Shown: piece by piece, positions 49,619 through 63,919 of the stretch
Layout: the number at the start of each line of letters is the position of its first letter
Numbering within the stretch: position 1 is the first letter of the stretch
Assembly (NCBI GenBank): GCA_000226015.1
Contig: JH153929.1
Coordinates: 96,111-160,110 of the forward strand
DNA length: 64,000 nucleotides
Direction: 5' to 3'
DNA from: Mnemiopsis leidyi
Taxonomy: Eukaryota; Ctenophora; Tentaculata; Lobata; Bolinopsidae
The notes under the pieces: generated by a model
What the model was told of the DNA's origin: nothing
The model's database searches: none
What the model saw: the letters and a program-made list of their open reading frames with translations, nothing else
Position numbers and translations under genes: made by a program

Positions 49619-52600
49619 CAAATGTTGCGACTAAACTGGAGAATACAGAAAGTCTGAAAACTACCAAGCTAGAAACATGGACTCGAATTTTAAGCAAGTT
49701 GTGCAACATGGATCTTGTGATGGACTTTCAAACACGTCATTATACTTAAACTCCGACTAAAGCTAAAGGTGCTTACAAAGGACGTTTCCAGGTCAGATGA
49801 TCGCTGGCCTGGAGTTTGTAGTTTGATTGGAATCTTCATCCGAAAGGTAATTGCAAGGAACAGGAACTAACGCCGGAATAAAGCCATCTCTGTGAACTGT
49901 CAAGATGGGGTGAAGCAGGCACGTTCGGTTCGACTCAAAGCAAGACAAGTAGGAAGAAGAGAACTTTAACTCGAGCGAAGGAGGGAGGACACGAGAGAGC
50001 GAGAGTCGGAGTCGAGCTACCGACTTAAAAGAGAGCACGACTTTCATCGTCCCTCCGCAACTAAAACAACCTTGAGTAGCCTTGGGTTCAGATTTACATC
50101 ATTCATTCACGCTCTCTCTCTCTCTCTCTCTCCCTCTCTCTCTCTCTTACTCTGTATATATTTACCTTACCGACCAGCTTCCTCTTACTTACTCTCTCTC
50201 TTTCTTTCCTCTTTGTACTCGCCATATTACCATCTCTCATGGCCACGCCTGAACCTGCAAGAAACAAACAACGCGACCTTTACTTTGTCCCAAAGGGACA
50301 CAGACCTCCACTACTTTGCTCCTTGAACAGATGCGTGAAATTAAGCTTACTTTAAACAGTTTTAATTTAACCCACTTGACTAGTTAAGTAGTACCTATTG
50401 CTCTATTTTCTTTGTTGTATTTGATTTTATGAATGTTTAAAACGTTACTAGGTGTAGATCTACATACAGAGAGAGAGTGAAATATCCACATCCGGATTCA
50501 TGCCATCCGGATCTAGGGAACAAGTTTTACCGCTAAAGAAGTTAAACTGCTGCTTTCGAAAATGAAACAGAAATGGCCGAGAAATGGTATGAATCGCAAA
50601 AGTCGACACTTCCTTATATAACGATTTAGAGTTAATTGATCTTTAAAGGTTGAAATGTAATACCAACACCTTAGGCTTGAGGTTAAAGCAAATTGTGGAT
50701 TGTAAAAAGCAAATCATGCGTTGAGAAAGGAATGTAACATATCCGAGCCAATGTCCCACATCTAGGTGGTGATGCGAGAGAACTGTTTAAAAATCCGTTC
50801 AAGTTCGATTTGGCTCCGGCTCTCTTGAGAAACTAGGTTGAATCAGTGAAAAATCAGAGATTTCTTGAAGCTTCTATGAAGTTATTAGGAATTGTAAAAA
50901 ATCGCTGCTGAAAGCGGAAGAGCCAATACATTGAAATCCTGTGGATTATCATCAAAGTCACGTCAAATGATGAAAAGTAAAAACCACGTGTTAAATCGCA
51001 AAAAACCACACTACCGGGCCAGTGCAGGATGCGTCAAAACAGAACTCAGTTTTGTGCGACAAAAACAGAACTCACTTTTGTGCGACATAAACAGGACTCA
51101 GTTTTGTGCGACAGAAAGTCTGGAACTTTACCACACTTCCAATCAAACATCTCAACTGATTATATCATGCGTGTTCAATTCGTACACATATAAGTTAATC
51201 TGGTAATCAAATATTTAGTACAAAGGGGCATTCATATACTTTTAAAACAAGCGAGCGTTCTTTCGTGTCACATAATGCAGGTCTGCCCAATTGGCCAATC
51301 AACAATCAGGCCGATCTCATCAATCGACCAATAAGCATCAAGAAGAGGAGTTGAGGATTGGAAGATGGCGGGCGTATAAGGGAGCAAGTGAGAAAGACGC
51401 ATGGCTGTTTGTCATTTTTAAGGTGATGTAACGAAAAGCCATCCGATCACATGCCCGAAGAACAAACACTTGCACAATGCATAAGTTTACGAGATTGGGC
51501 GTGGGAATCAATTTATGTCAATTCATCGCATAATGAAAGGAAAAATGTTCCAACGTCCGAGCTTCATTAAGCAACAAAAGCACGAAATGGAGATTTAATT
51601 GTGCTTTAAGATAAACTAAGGCTTTTTATAACAGAAACTTATAGCTGAGCAGTTGTTTTGAAATGAACCACTGAACCCAGGATCAGATGACGGGGAGGGA
51701 CTGGTCACGTGGTTTTCATGTCACACTCAATCCTCTATAGTCGACATAAAGGACACCTGACACGGAGTTGTTTGCAAACAGGATCTGGGAATTTGCGGGA
51801 AATGGTCAAGACCAGGCAGAAGGCAGGGTTCGAAATAAGGGACGGCAGCGGGCAGGTGGGTATTTCGGATAGGGTGGGTACCTGGGCCGGTGGTGTTTCG
51901 TTTACCTAAGGGTTAAAATACGGAGGGTCATAATATCAACCTTCAGCACAGACAAAACATCTTTACCTAGTTATCCTAAACTTGTTCATGTAACGCGATG
52001 AAAGTACAATTTTTGGATGAGAAAGGAATCTCTAAATGGTGAAACGGACTGTAAAAACCAAATTATGACAGAAACATATCTAAATGCACGTTACTCCATG
52101 ATGAGTTAAAGTAAGAGAAGGATGCAAAGAAATAACGATTTAGAAAAACCCAAATACGGCGAAAACAAGAAAACGATTCCATCTTAAGAGTCAGGTAAGA
52201 TGTATATTTTTGTTTTTGTTCCTACTAACGCCCAGGACCCTCGGGCTATCTAAAACTTCCTCCACAACCTTGCTACTTATAACATTTTACTAAGTGGGCC
52301 ACTTATCAGTTAGGGCAACTGTTAAACTTCGCTGATAGACAACTTGAGAAAAAAAGAGAGAGGGGGAGCTAGATGATACACGTTCGGCTTGGAACAAGTC
52401 GATCAGTTTATAAGCTCACTTAGACACCATGGGAACAGGCTAATTAGTAATTACCAACCGGGCGTGATAATATTGATCCCATCATTTGATAATGAGGTGG
52501 GTAAAAGGACAGCGGTTTGAGTTGAATTCCAAACTTGAAAGACTTGCAGATAATGGAGGACTGTGCAATTATTGGCACTAGGTTGCTCTTGATAGGTGTC

Positions 52601-55600
52601 AGAAATTGCGTGTGGGATATCAGGTGATCAAAAGTAGAGTTCGTCGAGTGGGGCGTTTGATTGAAATGATTTCGTTTACTAAACGCTGTTTTAAACCGTA
52701 TTAGGCAATGATTGGGGAATATGTGATCGCCAAGATTTTCGATTGAAGACTGATGAGAATGATGATATATCAATTATTTGATCCTAATTCTTAACTGTAT
52801 TACAAGAACAAATTGTCAACACTTGGATTTCGAATTTCATCGCAGATTGAATCATCGCCAATTATACTGCGACATGGAACCAAGTTTCACTCCGAGATAA
52901 CCAATTTTTTTTTCTCAAAACGTTATATCAACTTCTTATTGGGAACCCTGATTAACCGGCAATTCAGTTGCGAAGAAAAGAGATCAACTTGACTTTCATT
53001 AGATAATATAACGTTCTGAATTGGATGATTAACTTTCAAATACATACGATAGATTGGAACTTCAGGAAATGTCGAACTGGACGAATGGTCAATGGAGAGA
53101 TGCATGGTTTCAAGAATTCCAGGGTTATAGTTTAAAAAACCTTCGATTGCAGGTGCTAAGAACTAGTGGGTGCATTAGAATTTATCGAGCAAACGAGGAA
53201 CACTTTACACTTCTACAATGAACATAGTAAATGGAGAAAGAAATCGAACCTCAGCATAAAGCGTTTCGGGTAGTTACTGTAACTGAAAGTCATGCAAGGA
53301 TGCCATAAAAGTTAGAAGGTTAATTTCGAATAGCTGCACATGCAATTTATAAGAGGGGTAAGATGGTTTGAGAATTAAATAGTTAGAACGTTAATGTGCC
53401 TGAGAAATGACGCTGCATTATTGGGTGTATCCTCAAAGTACTTTGTGATTGCCCGGAGATTTGACTTCTAGTGCCACCTAATATAATACACTCAAAATAG
53501 GACATAGTTAAACTGCAAATATGTCTAGAGTGGCATAAGAAGTCAAAATATCAGTACTAACATATTCAATGCCATAACTCAAAGCATAAACCGTTTAATT
53601 CCATTCCAGATTCAAAGTGATTGACATGGTCGAGATCGCATATGGTTAAGATTGAGGGTTACAAGAAGGATCACCTTGACAATCATTCCTGACTGAGCGA
53701 TTTTAACAATTAGGTGGTACTGGAATTGTGTTAAGATTTAGAAAATGATTAACAGGACCTGCGATCGTTTTACTTATATAAATATTCAAACTTAACGGTT
53801 CCTCTCGACAAAAAATGTCAAGTGTTAACTGCGACTAGAAATATCAACTAGTCTACAGCGTGTTGCAGTCTGCAGCAGATCATATAAACAGTTAAACAAA
53901 ACAACGCAACGTTGACTAACTGTCAGTTAATCAGCAAACAAAAATGCAAAGCGGCTCCTTTATAAGGAGATGCCGCCCATCAAGATGGGCGGTGGTCCAA
54001 TATGGGGCCAGGACCCAGCACACACTCCTACACACCCTCCCGTACACTCCTCCACAACAACAAGCACACCTCTACTCCCCCTCTCTGCCCTCCCTCCCAG
54101 CTGCACTCTGACCTGCATTCCGCCTCGCTTCACCCCGCATTCCACGTTTACTTGCATCTGTTCAGCACGAGTAGAGCGTACACGGATCTTCAGGCAGGGG
54201 TGAAGTGTGGAGGACGCCGCAAGCAACAGACTAGAGTCGACCTCACACGATAGGCAATCTTCGTGTGTAACAACCGTGCAGCTAAAACAAACACTGAGGA
54301 ACGGAAAATCGAGGGGGAGTGACCGAAGGAGAGAGAGGGGGGAAAGAGAGAGGAAGGGAGAGAGGGGGAGAGTGGGGAGAGAGGACAGTCATCCCTAGGT
54401 GTCATTCTTCCGAGCTGGAATTTTCGTGATGTAAGGAAAGTAAAAAAGTCGTGCATCGGGTAGGAGTCCGTGAAATTTTTCTGACATTTTAACTATACAG
54501 AGTTATTTTTGGAATCTTTTAGAGAGGTGTGAATTTTCAGAGGCATATCAGTTTTCAGAGATACATATCCTCTTTCAGAAGTTACTGTATCAGTAATAAA
54601 ATGTCGATTAGAACCCATTTTAAGGGACAGAGTAACAAAGAACAGTGTATTCATCATCACAAGTTCATGGACTTATACGGTAACAACTAACAATAGAATA
54701 AAGACGGGAAAACATAAAGCACTCTCGCTGACTAGCTGAAGTCCACTATTTCAAATAAAAGTCCTTAGCGTAGCCTGGGGTAGAAGTGAAGCTGCCAGCA
54801 TGTTCCAGACGTAAAGGCACGCCACTCAGCCTAGTCACGTGTTCTGTTACTATCGGTAAGTTATATCTCTGATATCTGATAACGTGTTCTAACATGAAAC
54901 GTGGATCACATCAACGTCGAAGAAGATCACGTTAGAAAAGCGATTGCAGAGTAAACAGCGTAAAACGACTAGGCTGGAAAATCGGCTATCAGCTTCCACG
55001 GCAACGCTTGAACAGCTATATATTCAGAATATCATTATTTAATGTAATCCCGCGTCTAATCACCCGGACATAATTACAGACGTGATGGGATACATCCCAC
55101 GTGTTCAATGTAATTAACGGCCGGTTTGTACTCCAAGAATAATGCAGACCTGCCTTGTTACTCGATCTCTGGTTAATTGGCAGACATTAGAAACCGACTT
55201 CCGCGAACTTAAACCTCAATTCTGTATCGGCCGTACTAATATAGCTTATATTGCTTACCAAGGTTGGATTGGGATAACTATTGGCTAGAGCACTGAGGTT
55301 GAAATGTTGTAACAATTATTATCGGCGAGCATTGATGATCGCAAAGGCATGACATTCTATTACAGCATGCTCTTTGTTGAGGAAATGTGGAAAATATTAA
55401 TAGAAAGTTAAAGTAAAAATTCAAAACAAACTCATCGCTTTTAACCGCACTCACTCATGAAACAAACTGGAACTGAAAGAAAGTAACCGTACAGTAAATG
55501 CTGGTATGAAATATGAAATATAAAAAGCCTTTAAAGCGTGCAAGCTGTAACAGTTTTGGGGCTTAAGTTGGCATTTTAGCGAGCCATTTGGCCGGGTTTC

Positions 55601-58600
55601 AACGTCTTTGAAGGAGTCCTTATGTCAGTTAAAACTTGAGTGTGTGATCTGCTGGTCGGCCACTCCATTGTAATGATTTAAATGCACCCCTTGCGCTTCG
55701 ATGTACATAATATATATAAGTGTAAGAATTCCCGGCTCCCGCTTACAATTCCCATTGTGTACGGTGGCTAATAACTGGCTTGATGACTAAGGAAATCAAA
55801 TGAACGACTTTTCACGGCGTTTAAAGAGCGCGAAGAATAGTCCCATAGGCCAATCATAGCACTGTGCCGAACTTAATAAGGCAGGTTATTACAAACTCAC
55901 TCTTCATCGTCGGTCAATAGGAGTTAACAATTAACCGGACACTTATTGACCAGTACATTGGCCGGTACAACCAGCCATCAACCCGTTATCTAGCCAATTA
56001 GACTGAAGTCTGTCGTCATTTGCGCAAATTAGCAACTAGATTGATAAGCGGGTATTAGGAGAGCGAACTTAACGACGCTGTAGATTACAGAACCGTGGGA
56101 TGAGAGAAGCCGGGTGAGTCTAGAAGGGAGTATCGGTGTTCAGGCGTGATGCCGGACAGACAGCCAGCCTATCGGACAGAGCAATAATGTCAGAAATAGT
56201 TGGATATATTGGTCTTATCAGGACTTCAGGAGAAAGGTGGGTGTTAGCCAGCCGTTAGATCCTGTAATAATCCTGATATTGCATCCGCAAAGTGTACATA
56301 CGGAGATAACATGCAGGAGAAAGTGTGGCAAGGCAGGCGGTTATCCGTGTAAATGTTTGCCTCTAGATTCAAGTAGCTCAAGATCTCGACTGGTGGCTAT
56401 GAGAAAGATGTTATCTTTAAAGGTCCAAGTTCCAATAACGCTTTCAGCTTCTGATGTTTTACGAATTGTATAAAATTTCCAATCATCTTTATCGACATCG
56501 CTTACTACGTAATAACTAAAAGATGTACAAATAACCTGACGTTCAACTAAACGAGATTATAATCTAAGAGAAATTTTCTTCCGTACTCAAAACAATAATA
56601 AATTTTAACTTAACCATGGTACATTCTGTCTCCTGATAGCTGTCTTTTAAAATCTAACAGTCTAGTATTCACCACAAAGAAAAATTAAATCACAGAAATG
56701 AGCCGGTTTGTGCGATATCGCACGAAGACATTCCTTTGTAAACCTAGAAAGAAGAAAGACGTCATTATTGATTAGCACAGTATGAGATATTCCCACAACA
56801 ACAATTTGAATTCTCATAGCGTCCAATTTTGACGTGTCAGTAAATGTTAAGAGCCGGTGCACCTTGTTGATAAGCCGTTTGGGGGCTAAACCTTTATCAA
56901 AGATTAGGCCAATGTTTAATTCTGATACGTTTCCCCTGATAAACTACAAACCGTGGCTGATTGCGATGATTGATCTTAAGTTAAGCATTAACCCGTGCTG
57001 GTCACGACTAGAGGATTTCTTCGTACTGCCACTCGCACAATTACACTCCTTAATGAACACTGTAAAACATGGAAAAACCTTCCTGCCAATCAGCATATCA
57101 GGATCTGTCACGTGGTGTTCAACTCAAACGATCATTGGTCGTCATGGTGATCATGGGACTGGCCGGGATAGCTGTTTTGTCTGCAACTGTTAATGTCTAG
57201 TCTACGTGATACAACACTGAAATTTGGAATAGCTGAGACCGGCCATTCGGGATAAGCTGTAAAATAACTGGAACACAAGAATATCGAGACAAACTTTGTT
57301 CGATTATGCCGACGTTCGAATTTGATGCTAAAACGCTGACGCACTAGTAGGATTGTTAAACCAATAAATCGGTTAGTTTCCAAGAATAAAGCTATTTACA
57401 ACATTATTTAACCCTATTCTAATTGCAGCGGTTTTCAAACAGGAGTAAGCCATGAAATATCAAAACTAATTTTTTGAGACTTCATCTTCATAAATTTGTA
57501 GCCTTAGTTAACAAGGTAGCTGGGCAGGCGCTTATAGAACTTTAAAACTCAACACAAACACACTGGCGTAACACTGAAAGTAAAATGTGGTTTTATTCAT
57601 TCGATTTGTTGGAATTTAACGACTTCCAAGTACATTATTTGCTGTTAACAGCGAAAGAGCGGGATAAACTGCGGGGAATCGTAACTAAAATCTTCAAAAA
57701 GGTTAAATGGAGATTGGAACTCGATTATGGTAGTCAATTCCTCCAATAACAAGCTATTTTAATATCACGTGATAGCAAAATCGTCCAAGAGGTTAAACGT
57801 AGGTAGAAGTGAATTCTGCGGATCTTGTATAATACGTTAAGGGAATAATCTAGGGGGGACCATTTGAATTTCTTACTGGAGGGAACCTGTCTTATGATTA
57901 AGCGTATAATTAAATTCAATTGTCAGAAATTAGAGATTCGAAAAGTTCCTTCATTCTTAATTGCACTTTTTGCAGTCTTGGAAACTTATTTTCCAGAGGA
58001 TGCTAAATGATTGTCTGATTTAACAATTCAAATAACGGAGTTATAAGATAATAAATATGAGGCCACCCCTGTCTCCTACAAACGATTTATGCATCTGCTA
58101 ACGACTTCATGCTACCTCGTTAAATGGTACTACTTTACGTTTAGTGATTTGGCTGTCTGGTGTAGCGTGTAGCGCAACAGCATGATATGGCGTCCTTTAG
58201 CTTCATCAATAATCATGAAGAAACACAAGAGAAGAAAAGAGGCATCGTTGTATATACGAATGTGTATATAGACCTAAATCCTAATCCTAAACCTCTAAAC
58301 AGTTATACTTAACCTAAGTTATATAACGTATGACACGCAAAGTCAGAGACATTGTATCCCAGGCAAGAGAGAGAGGGAAATAATTGCAAGTAACGTTGCT
58401 AAGAAAGTGAGGAATGAACGGAATTAATATTGCCTGCACCCCATCTACCTGCCCCCTGGATCGCGGTGCCACCACCGTGTGTGGGAAGGTCTACTCCTAC
58501 AAGTTAGCGTGAAACATTCCCATATATGCAATACACCTCATCCTCGTTTGTATAAACGTATTTGTTGATATGTTGAAAGTGATTGTTCTACAAGTGTCTT

Positions 58601-58639
58601 GTGCAAGTCCCCCACCAAGAGATCTGTTCTCGGGTGAAA

Positions 58640-58930
58640 ACCAATCAGAATGCAGGAATCATACCACGTGATGCAGCTAGACAAGCTGATTGGTCGTGTG
58701 GTCGGCTGTCCTGAAGTTGGACGCCGTGTGAGCCTGCTGCTGTTCCTCTCCTGATGGATACAAACTTTTTAAAACCTCAGGCCCCGGGGTATCTCCTGCA
58801 AGTGTTTTCTCACGGAGACTGGCCAATCAGGCGGTAAACCTGAACAATCCTCCAATCAGCGACAAGCACAGTTTCACGTGACAGGGGGATGAACCAATCA
58901 GAGAGCAGTACAACATCACGATAAGCCAAT
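58640..58930. promoter_or_regulatory. Candidate NF-Y type promoter or enhancer (five CCAATCAG boxes)
   Basis: CCAATCAG occurs at 58641, 58823, 58852 and 58894, and as CTGATTGG at 58686; a further CCAAT is at 58926. CACGTG E-boxes lie at 58665 and 58875. Clustered CCAAT boxes spaced tens of bases apart are typical of NF-Y-driven promoters (family knowledge). No gene start was found next to it in this window. Confidence 0.5.
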
Positions 58931-59039
58931 GAGAGGGTAGATATTTCCTGAAATCAATCAAGGTAATTGAAGGTGATGTTGCATGGTGTCTCTCCGCTGC
59001 GGAGCCCCGGACAGATTGTGTACACAGAACACTGTGCTA

Positions 59040-59335
59040 CAATAGCGGTCAGTATCTTACTTTGTACACGTGATATAGGAGTTTACAGATCTTCACTTCA
59101 GATTCAGTATCTTACGCTTGACTAATTAAATCACGTGATATAGGAGTTTACAGATCTACACTTCAGATTCAGTATCTGACACTGAACTCATTAAATCACG
59201 TGATATAGGAGTTTTACAGATCTACACTTCAGATTCAGTATCTGACACTGAACTCATTAAATCACGTGATATAGGAGTTTACAGATCTACACTTCAGATT
59301 CAGTATCATACACTGAACTCGTTAAATCACGTGGT
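59040..59335. repeat. Satellite, about 65 bp x 4.5, each unit with TCACGTGATATAGGAG
   Basis: Units share cacgtgatataggagtt, acagatctacacttcagat and tcagtatctgacactgaact. Each contains one CACGTG, so the array multiplies an E-box five times next to the CCAAT cluster at 58640-58930. Confidence 0.93.
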
Positions 59336-62300
59336 TTATTACAGACAACATTTAAAATGAAAAATAATAAAAATTCTTCAATTATTTTTTTTCAAAAGAT
59401 CAAATTTAAGGAATGCTTGATAGGCATGTATGGAGATGTAGTGTATCCTCAAAACAGTTGTCTGGATGGGCTACCCAACTTTATTTTAAACACAACGTGA
59501 GCTATAGAGATTAAAACATTGTGAATGGAGGCTGTATCCTGTCCCGGACACAAATACAGCCTCCCCCACTTCTTCTCAACTGTACCAGGAGAAACTGCAC
59601 TCAAATATGTTCATGACCACACTATCTCCAGCGGATCACATTGTCGGCCAATTGCTGCACAATAATAGAGCTCAACACGCGGAACCAACAACCACAATAA
59701 TTGACAAAGAAATCGTCTAACCTGCCCGGTCGTATAAAGGATTTTCTGTACAACAATACGAGGATCATTATTTATTGCTTTACCTTGCGTCTTACCGGTA
59801 AATAACCTAAACATTATATACATGACAAAACAGGGCAATCCGTCCTGTTGACTGTAGGCAAACTTAAAGTAGAACAAGAACTTCCGACGTGTCTTGTCGC
59901 TGGTCTGGAGGGCGATACCACGCTCTTTTCTACATTAAGTGTGTACTATTTTTGTGATGTGTCTGAGAGTAAAGGTTCACAGTGTCCAGTAATTCTACAG
60001 CTGTCAAAAAGTGAAATATTCTCTAAAACTGATACAAATTTATAAGGTTTCACTCAAATAAATATAGTGTCATAAGGTCATAGAATTAAACCCAAGAATA
60101 AATAGCAGACCAGCAAATCAGACTGAAAAATAGTTCCGAGCAAACCCCTCACATTTACAAGGTCGTCTAGGCCATAATACGCCATACATGGAATTTGGAC
60201 CAACTCGATCTACTTTACACAGTAAATCATATCCTTCATCACGACTTTCAGAAGGACAAGACGTAGAAAAATGTTGAAGATTATGACGCAAAAAGGGAGA
60301 TAAGGGAGTTCCTTACACACGGACCTTGTGAAAATCACGGAACTGCTGCAAAAAGATAATGATGACAGGGAGGTGATGATAAAACAGTGATCTCCTGGTC
60401 AGAAGGAGATATCATATCCAGCTCAGCAGCTGTTAACGATCACAAATATGCACGCCTAACAAGATATACAATGTAGGGTAGATCTGGTGTATTGGTATGT
60501 GTGTCGTGTGGTTTGTTGCAGGATATAGAGCACACTCTAACACGTAGGTATACACCAGGGGAAAGTAACAGTGAAAAACGTGATAACATAGCAGTACGAA
60601 CACGTGATGTATTGTGTGGAACTCCTCACTCAAAAAAACAAGACGCGTGGAAAATCGGTTGTGTCGGTAATTTTACTGTACATTTTTTACTCTCAGCTCA
60701 GTAATTCAGCTATACATATCGAGAAGTAAATCTACGTTCAGGACCACATCAGGCTACGTTGGAATTAGGGAATTTAGGAGAGATTACGTCATCATTCACA
60801 CCTAGGCTCCTCGCAATTTAAACATTAACATATTCAAATATGTGATAATTTTTCAAATGAATTTTCGAAAGAAACAACAAGAGGTGTTGCTATATTCACA
60901 GTATTTACCTAGTTATGGCACCATGAATAGGACGAAAAAATTGATTTCAACTATTTTGCCGAGGAAGGAAATTTAACCCGAAGTAATCGAGGAAAGAGGA
61001 TGGCTTCAGAGAGGACTTCAGAGGAATTAGGTAGATGTGAGGACGTGATCCTGAATTACCCCGGACTAGACTACCGAAATTAGAAGAGACCACGTTTAAA
61101 GCGTGCAGACGAAAACCGCTCGTTCTTGCTGGTGATAATGGACGTTTTCAGGACCATTCCACCGTGTTCGTGTAGGTGGTGAACGTTCTTTTTGAGTTCA
61201 ACTCGAAAAGTCGACAATTTCGGATGGAAATGTCTGCGTTGCATAAAAGATTATTCGGATAATATATTCACCTTCAAATAATTTGAAGTGTTGAAAGTAT
61301 TATTTATAATAGCAATTTCAACGCCGCAAGGCTGCAGATAATTTGAGGAGAAAAGGGACGGTATCTGCCAGTCACAAAATGTCGTCACTCCAAAAAACAC
61401 TAGTGGGCTTGTCAAAATTGCTAATATAGAAAAATTGGACGGGTTAAAAATGTGAACTTTGGCTTTGAACACGCCAATGAAATAATCCCAGCTCAAACTA
61501 ACGCATTTATTCAGAAATATGGAACCAGAAGTAGGTTCAGTCTTGACGACAGAAGTAAGACATGTGCGTAACCTGCTGTAAAGATGTGAAGAAGATTATG
61601 CTAAATTTGCACAAAGTTCAATTGAAATTCACGGGGCCGAGGTCGAGCAAATACACGTGCCACTTCAAATCACTATAAACTTCGTCAAATCAATCGTGCC
61701 AGAAACAGTTCATTACCAAATCACTTTTCAGCCAATAAAAAGGTGGTAGAGTAGCTTAATACAGCTGTTCAAAGCATTCCTCTGAATTATCACAAATGTT
61801 ACAGGAGTAGAACTATTCTATTGTCGGGGAGGCCAATAAACATGAGAAAAAAGAAGTGCAGGGGATAGAAGTGAGTGATGGGGACTTCACTTTATTATTT
61901 TCCCACTAGCTCGCTCAGACCCGGCAAGATCACAGATCTGTCATTGGTCGAGCGGAAGTCACGTGACTGAAAGAGCGATACTAATTAAACCGGGAACCCC
62001 TTGAAGAGATGCGAATTATGACCCAAAATAACATCATGATCTCCACTCAATTGATACAACCCGGAGTAGCCTGGGATGAGGCGACGACCTGGAGCACCTA
62101 GCCTGTCAACGGGGGCTGCTCTGTCACGTGACCATGTTCCAGGAAATTCATTGATCGGACCGGGACTGGGGGAAAAACTCCGATACTCAAGGTGTTGCAC
62201 CTAGTGCAAGTGTTACGTCACCAATTACAAAGGAGCTCTCACTCTCTAAACTTCCCAGAATTGTTAACCGTAGAGATAAACAACCCCTTATCTCTTGTCA

Positions 62301-63918
62301 TGTTCTCACAGGTATTTCCCCTTATTGAAATCTCATTAAGAGCTCACGTGAGGATGAAACAAGGTAGAACTGCAGTCTGCATGGCAGCTCTATCTGTCTG
62401 CACCTTACTCAATAATACCATTCATCCGGCCATTCTTACCCGCAATACAGGTCTATTAGTTTTTGCAGGGGTTTGCCTTACGACTCACGTGAAACTTATC
62501 CAAGCAAGTAGGATTTAAGTGAGCGCTAAGGTATCAGGGATAAAAGAATTAGAAGAACGTGAAGAATAAATATGAAGATTAAATCCTAGTTCGAAAAGTA
62601 AGTACTACTTTTCGCATATTGATATGTCATATGCTTAATTCCGTATAAATACGTAACTTTAGTAGCTGCTCCAACTTTCTAAAGAGAGGCAGAAGAGGGT
62701 GGACAGTGCACGTGGTACCGTGATGTACATGTTCTATATTTGGCCGGTGTGGCTCCTCTCCAAACCCCGTTCTGGGATGGAAGGCGGCCCTACTCTTGCT
62801 CCAGCCAGGAAAACAGTCTTCCTGGGGTGGAATCCTTCAAACTGTAGCCGTGTGGCCAGCTTGGTACATGACCTCACGTGGCATTGAATTATGTCCTGGC
62901 TTGGTCTTGCTTGTAGAAGGCAGGATTTAAGTCTGAGTGTACCTACTTTGTAAGCCTGCAGGCGAGCTGGAATGTCTGAATTTTATGTTGCACTAACCAC
63001 ATTGGATAATTAACAGGCTCTTAACTTCAAAGAATTCTTGTCAAATCTTCGGAGAAACTTTTTGGATTGCACAATGGCGACGAAAACATAACGAAACAGC
63101 TGAATACATGTGGTTGGTAGTGTAGGGCGGAACTCAATTTGAGTGTAACTCAAAGTAAGAAAGCAGCCCCATCGCGACATCATCAAGTTTCAGTGAGGAC
63201 TTCCGAGAGAATCTGGAGACTGCAAGATACCGGATACGGCCCAACAAAATAAATTTGGTGCAAATGCACCAGGGAGAGACTTTTACATTAGACACTTGAG
63301 ATCATGTTCTGCAAGCCTGCTCCATCTTTAACAGGTTTGAAATTCTAATTACTGCTCATATTTGTTCTAACCTACTTCTAGAATTTGAGTTAGTGCCAAA
63401 ATCCCCAGGACTAGATCCACGCTCGTGCCCTGTCGATATTCTATCAAAAACTACTGTAGCGAACTCTTCGTCCCGCAATGAGTATTTAATGGGTCACTAA
63501 TTAGTGGATAATGGCTCACCCACTTATTGCATGTCCCGTATAATCAATACTTGCGACTCTCAGCCAATACATAGGACATAATAGCCAAGTAAGATTCCAG
63601 TACACTGGAGGGAGTCACGTGATTGTTTGGAGCGCCGTGATTTGAAAATGACAATTTATCAGGTATTATTGCATGTTAGAATCCAGTGGAGCTATCTTTA
63701 AAGCTTCTAGAAGACCACATATTATAAAACATCTTCACAGTCAGTGTCACATTCAGACTCCAGTACAGTATGAAATGACTGGGCGGGTTTTTGTACAGAC
63801 TATTTGAGACTTAGGGTATAAATACGACAGTGTATTTGTCAGGCTACATGACAGTGGATCATACACCTATCTACCATACCTCAGACATTACGTCACAGAA
63901 TTACGTCAGATGTCTGTA

Positions 63919-63919
<1 letters not shown>

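Larger units (their letters stand above)
48853..63915. other. Upstream of Notch: about 15 kb without a supported gene
   Basis: Open frames here are short (119 codons or less), lack recognisable domains and have no convincing exon structure. The region should contain the Notch promoter and 5' UTR. It holds a GC-rich stretch at 53960-54200 with a ccgcccat hairpin, a polypurine run at 54310-54390, a 28-bp x 3 repeat (cagaactcagttttgtgcga) at 51035-51115, (CT)n at 50112-50152, and the satellites listed separately. Confidence 0.55.

Noticed and set aside
53960-54456. Overlapping open frames of 77-88 codons in a GC-rich stretch upstream of Notch
   Set aside because: Low-complexity Pro/Thr/Ser or Gly/Arg products in several frames at once, explained by base composition and the polypurine run; no exon borders.
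56834-57193. Plus-strand ORF of 119 codons (MSVNVKSRCTLLISRLGAKP)
   Set aside because: Longest frame in the upstream region but with no domain, no compositional signal and no splice context; not well beyond chance in 15 kb.
62192-62518. Plus-strand ORF of 108 codons
   Set aside because: No recognisable domain or conserved motif; chance length for the region.
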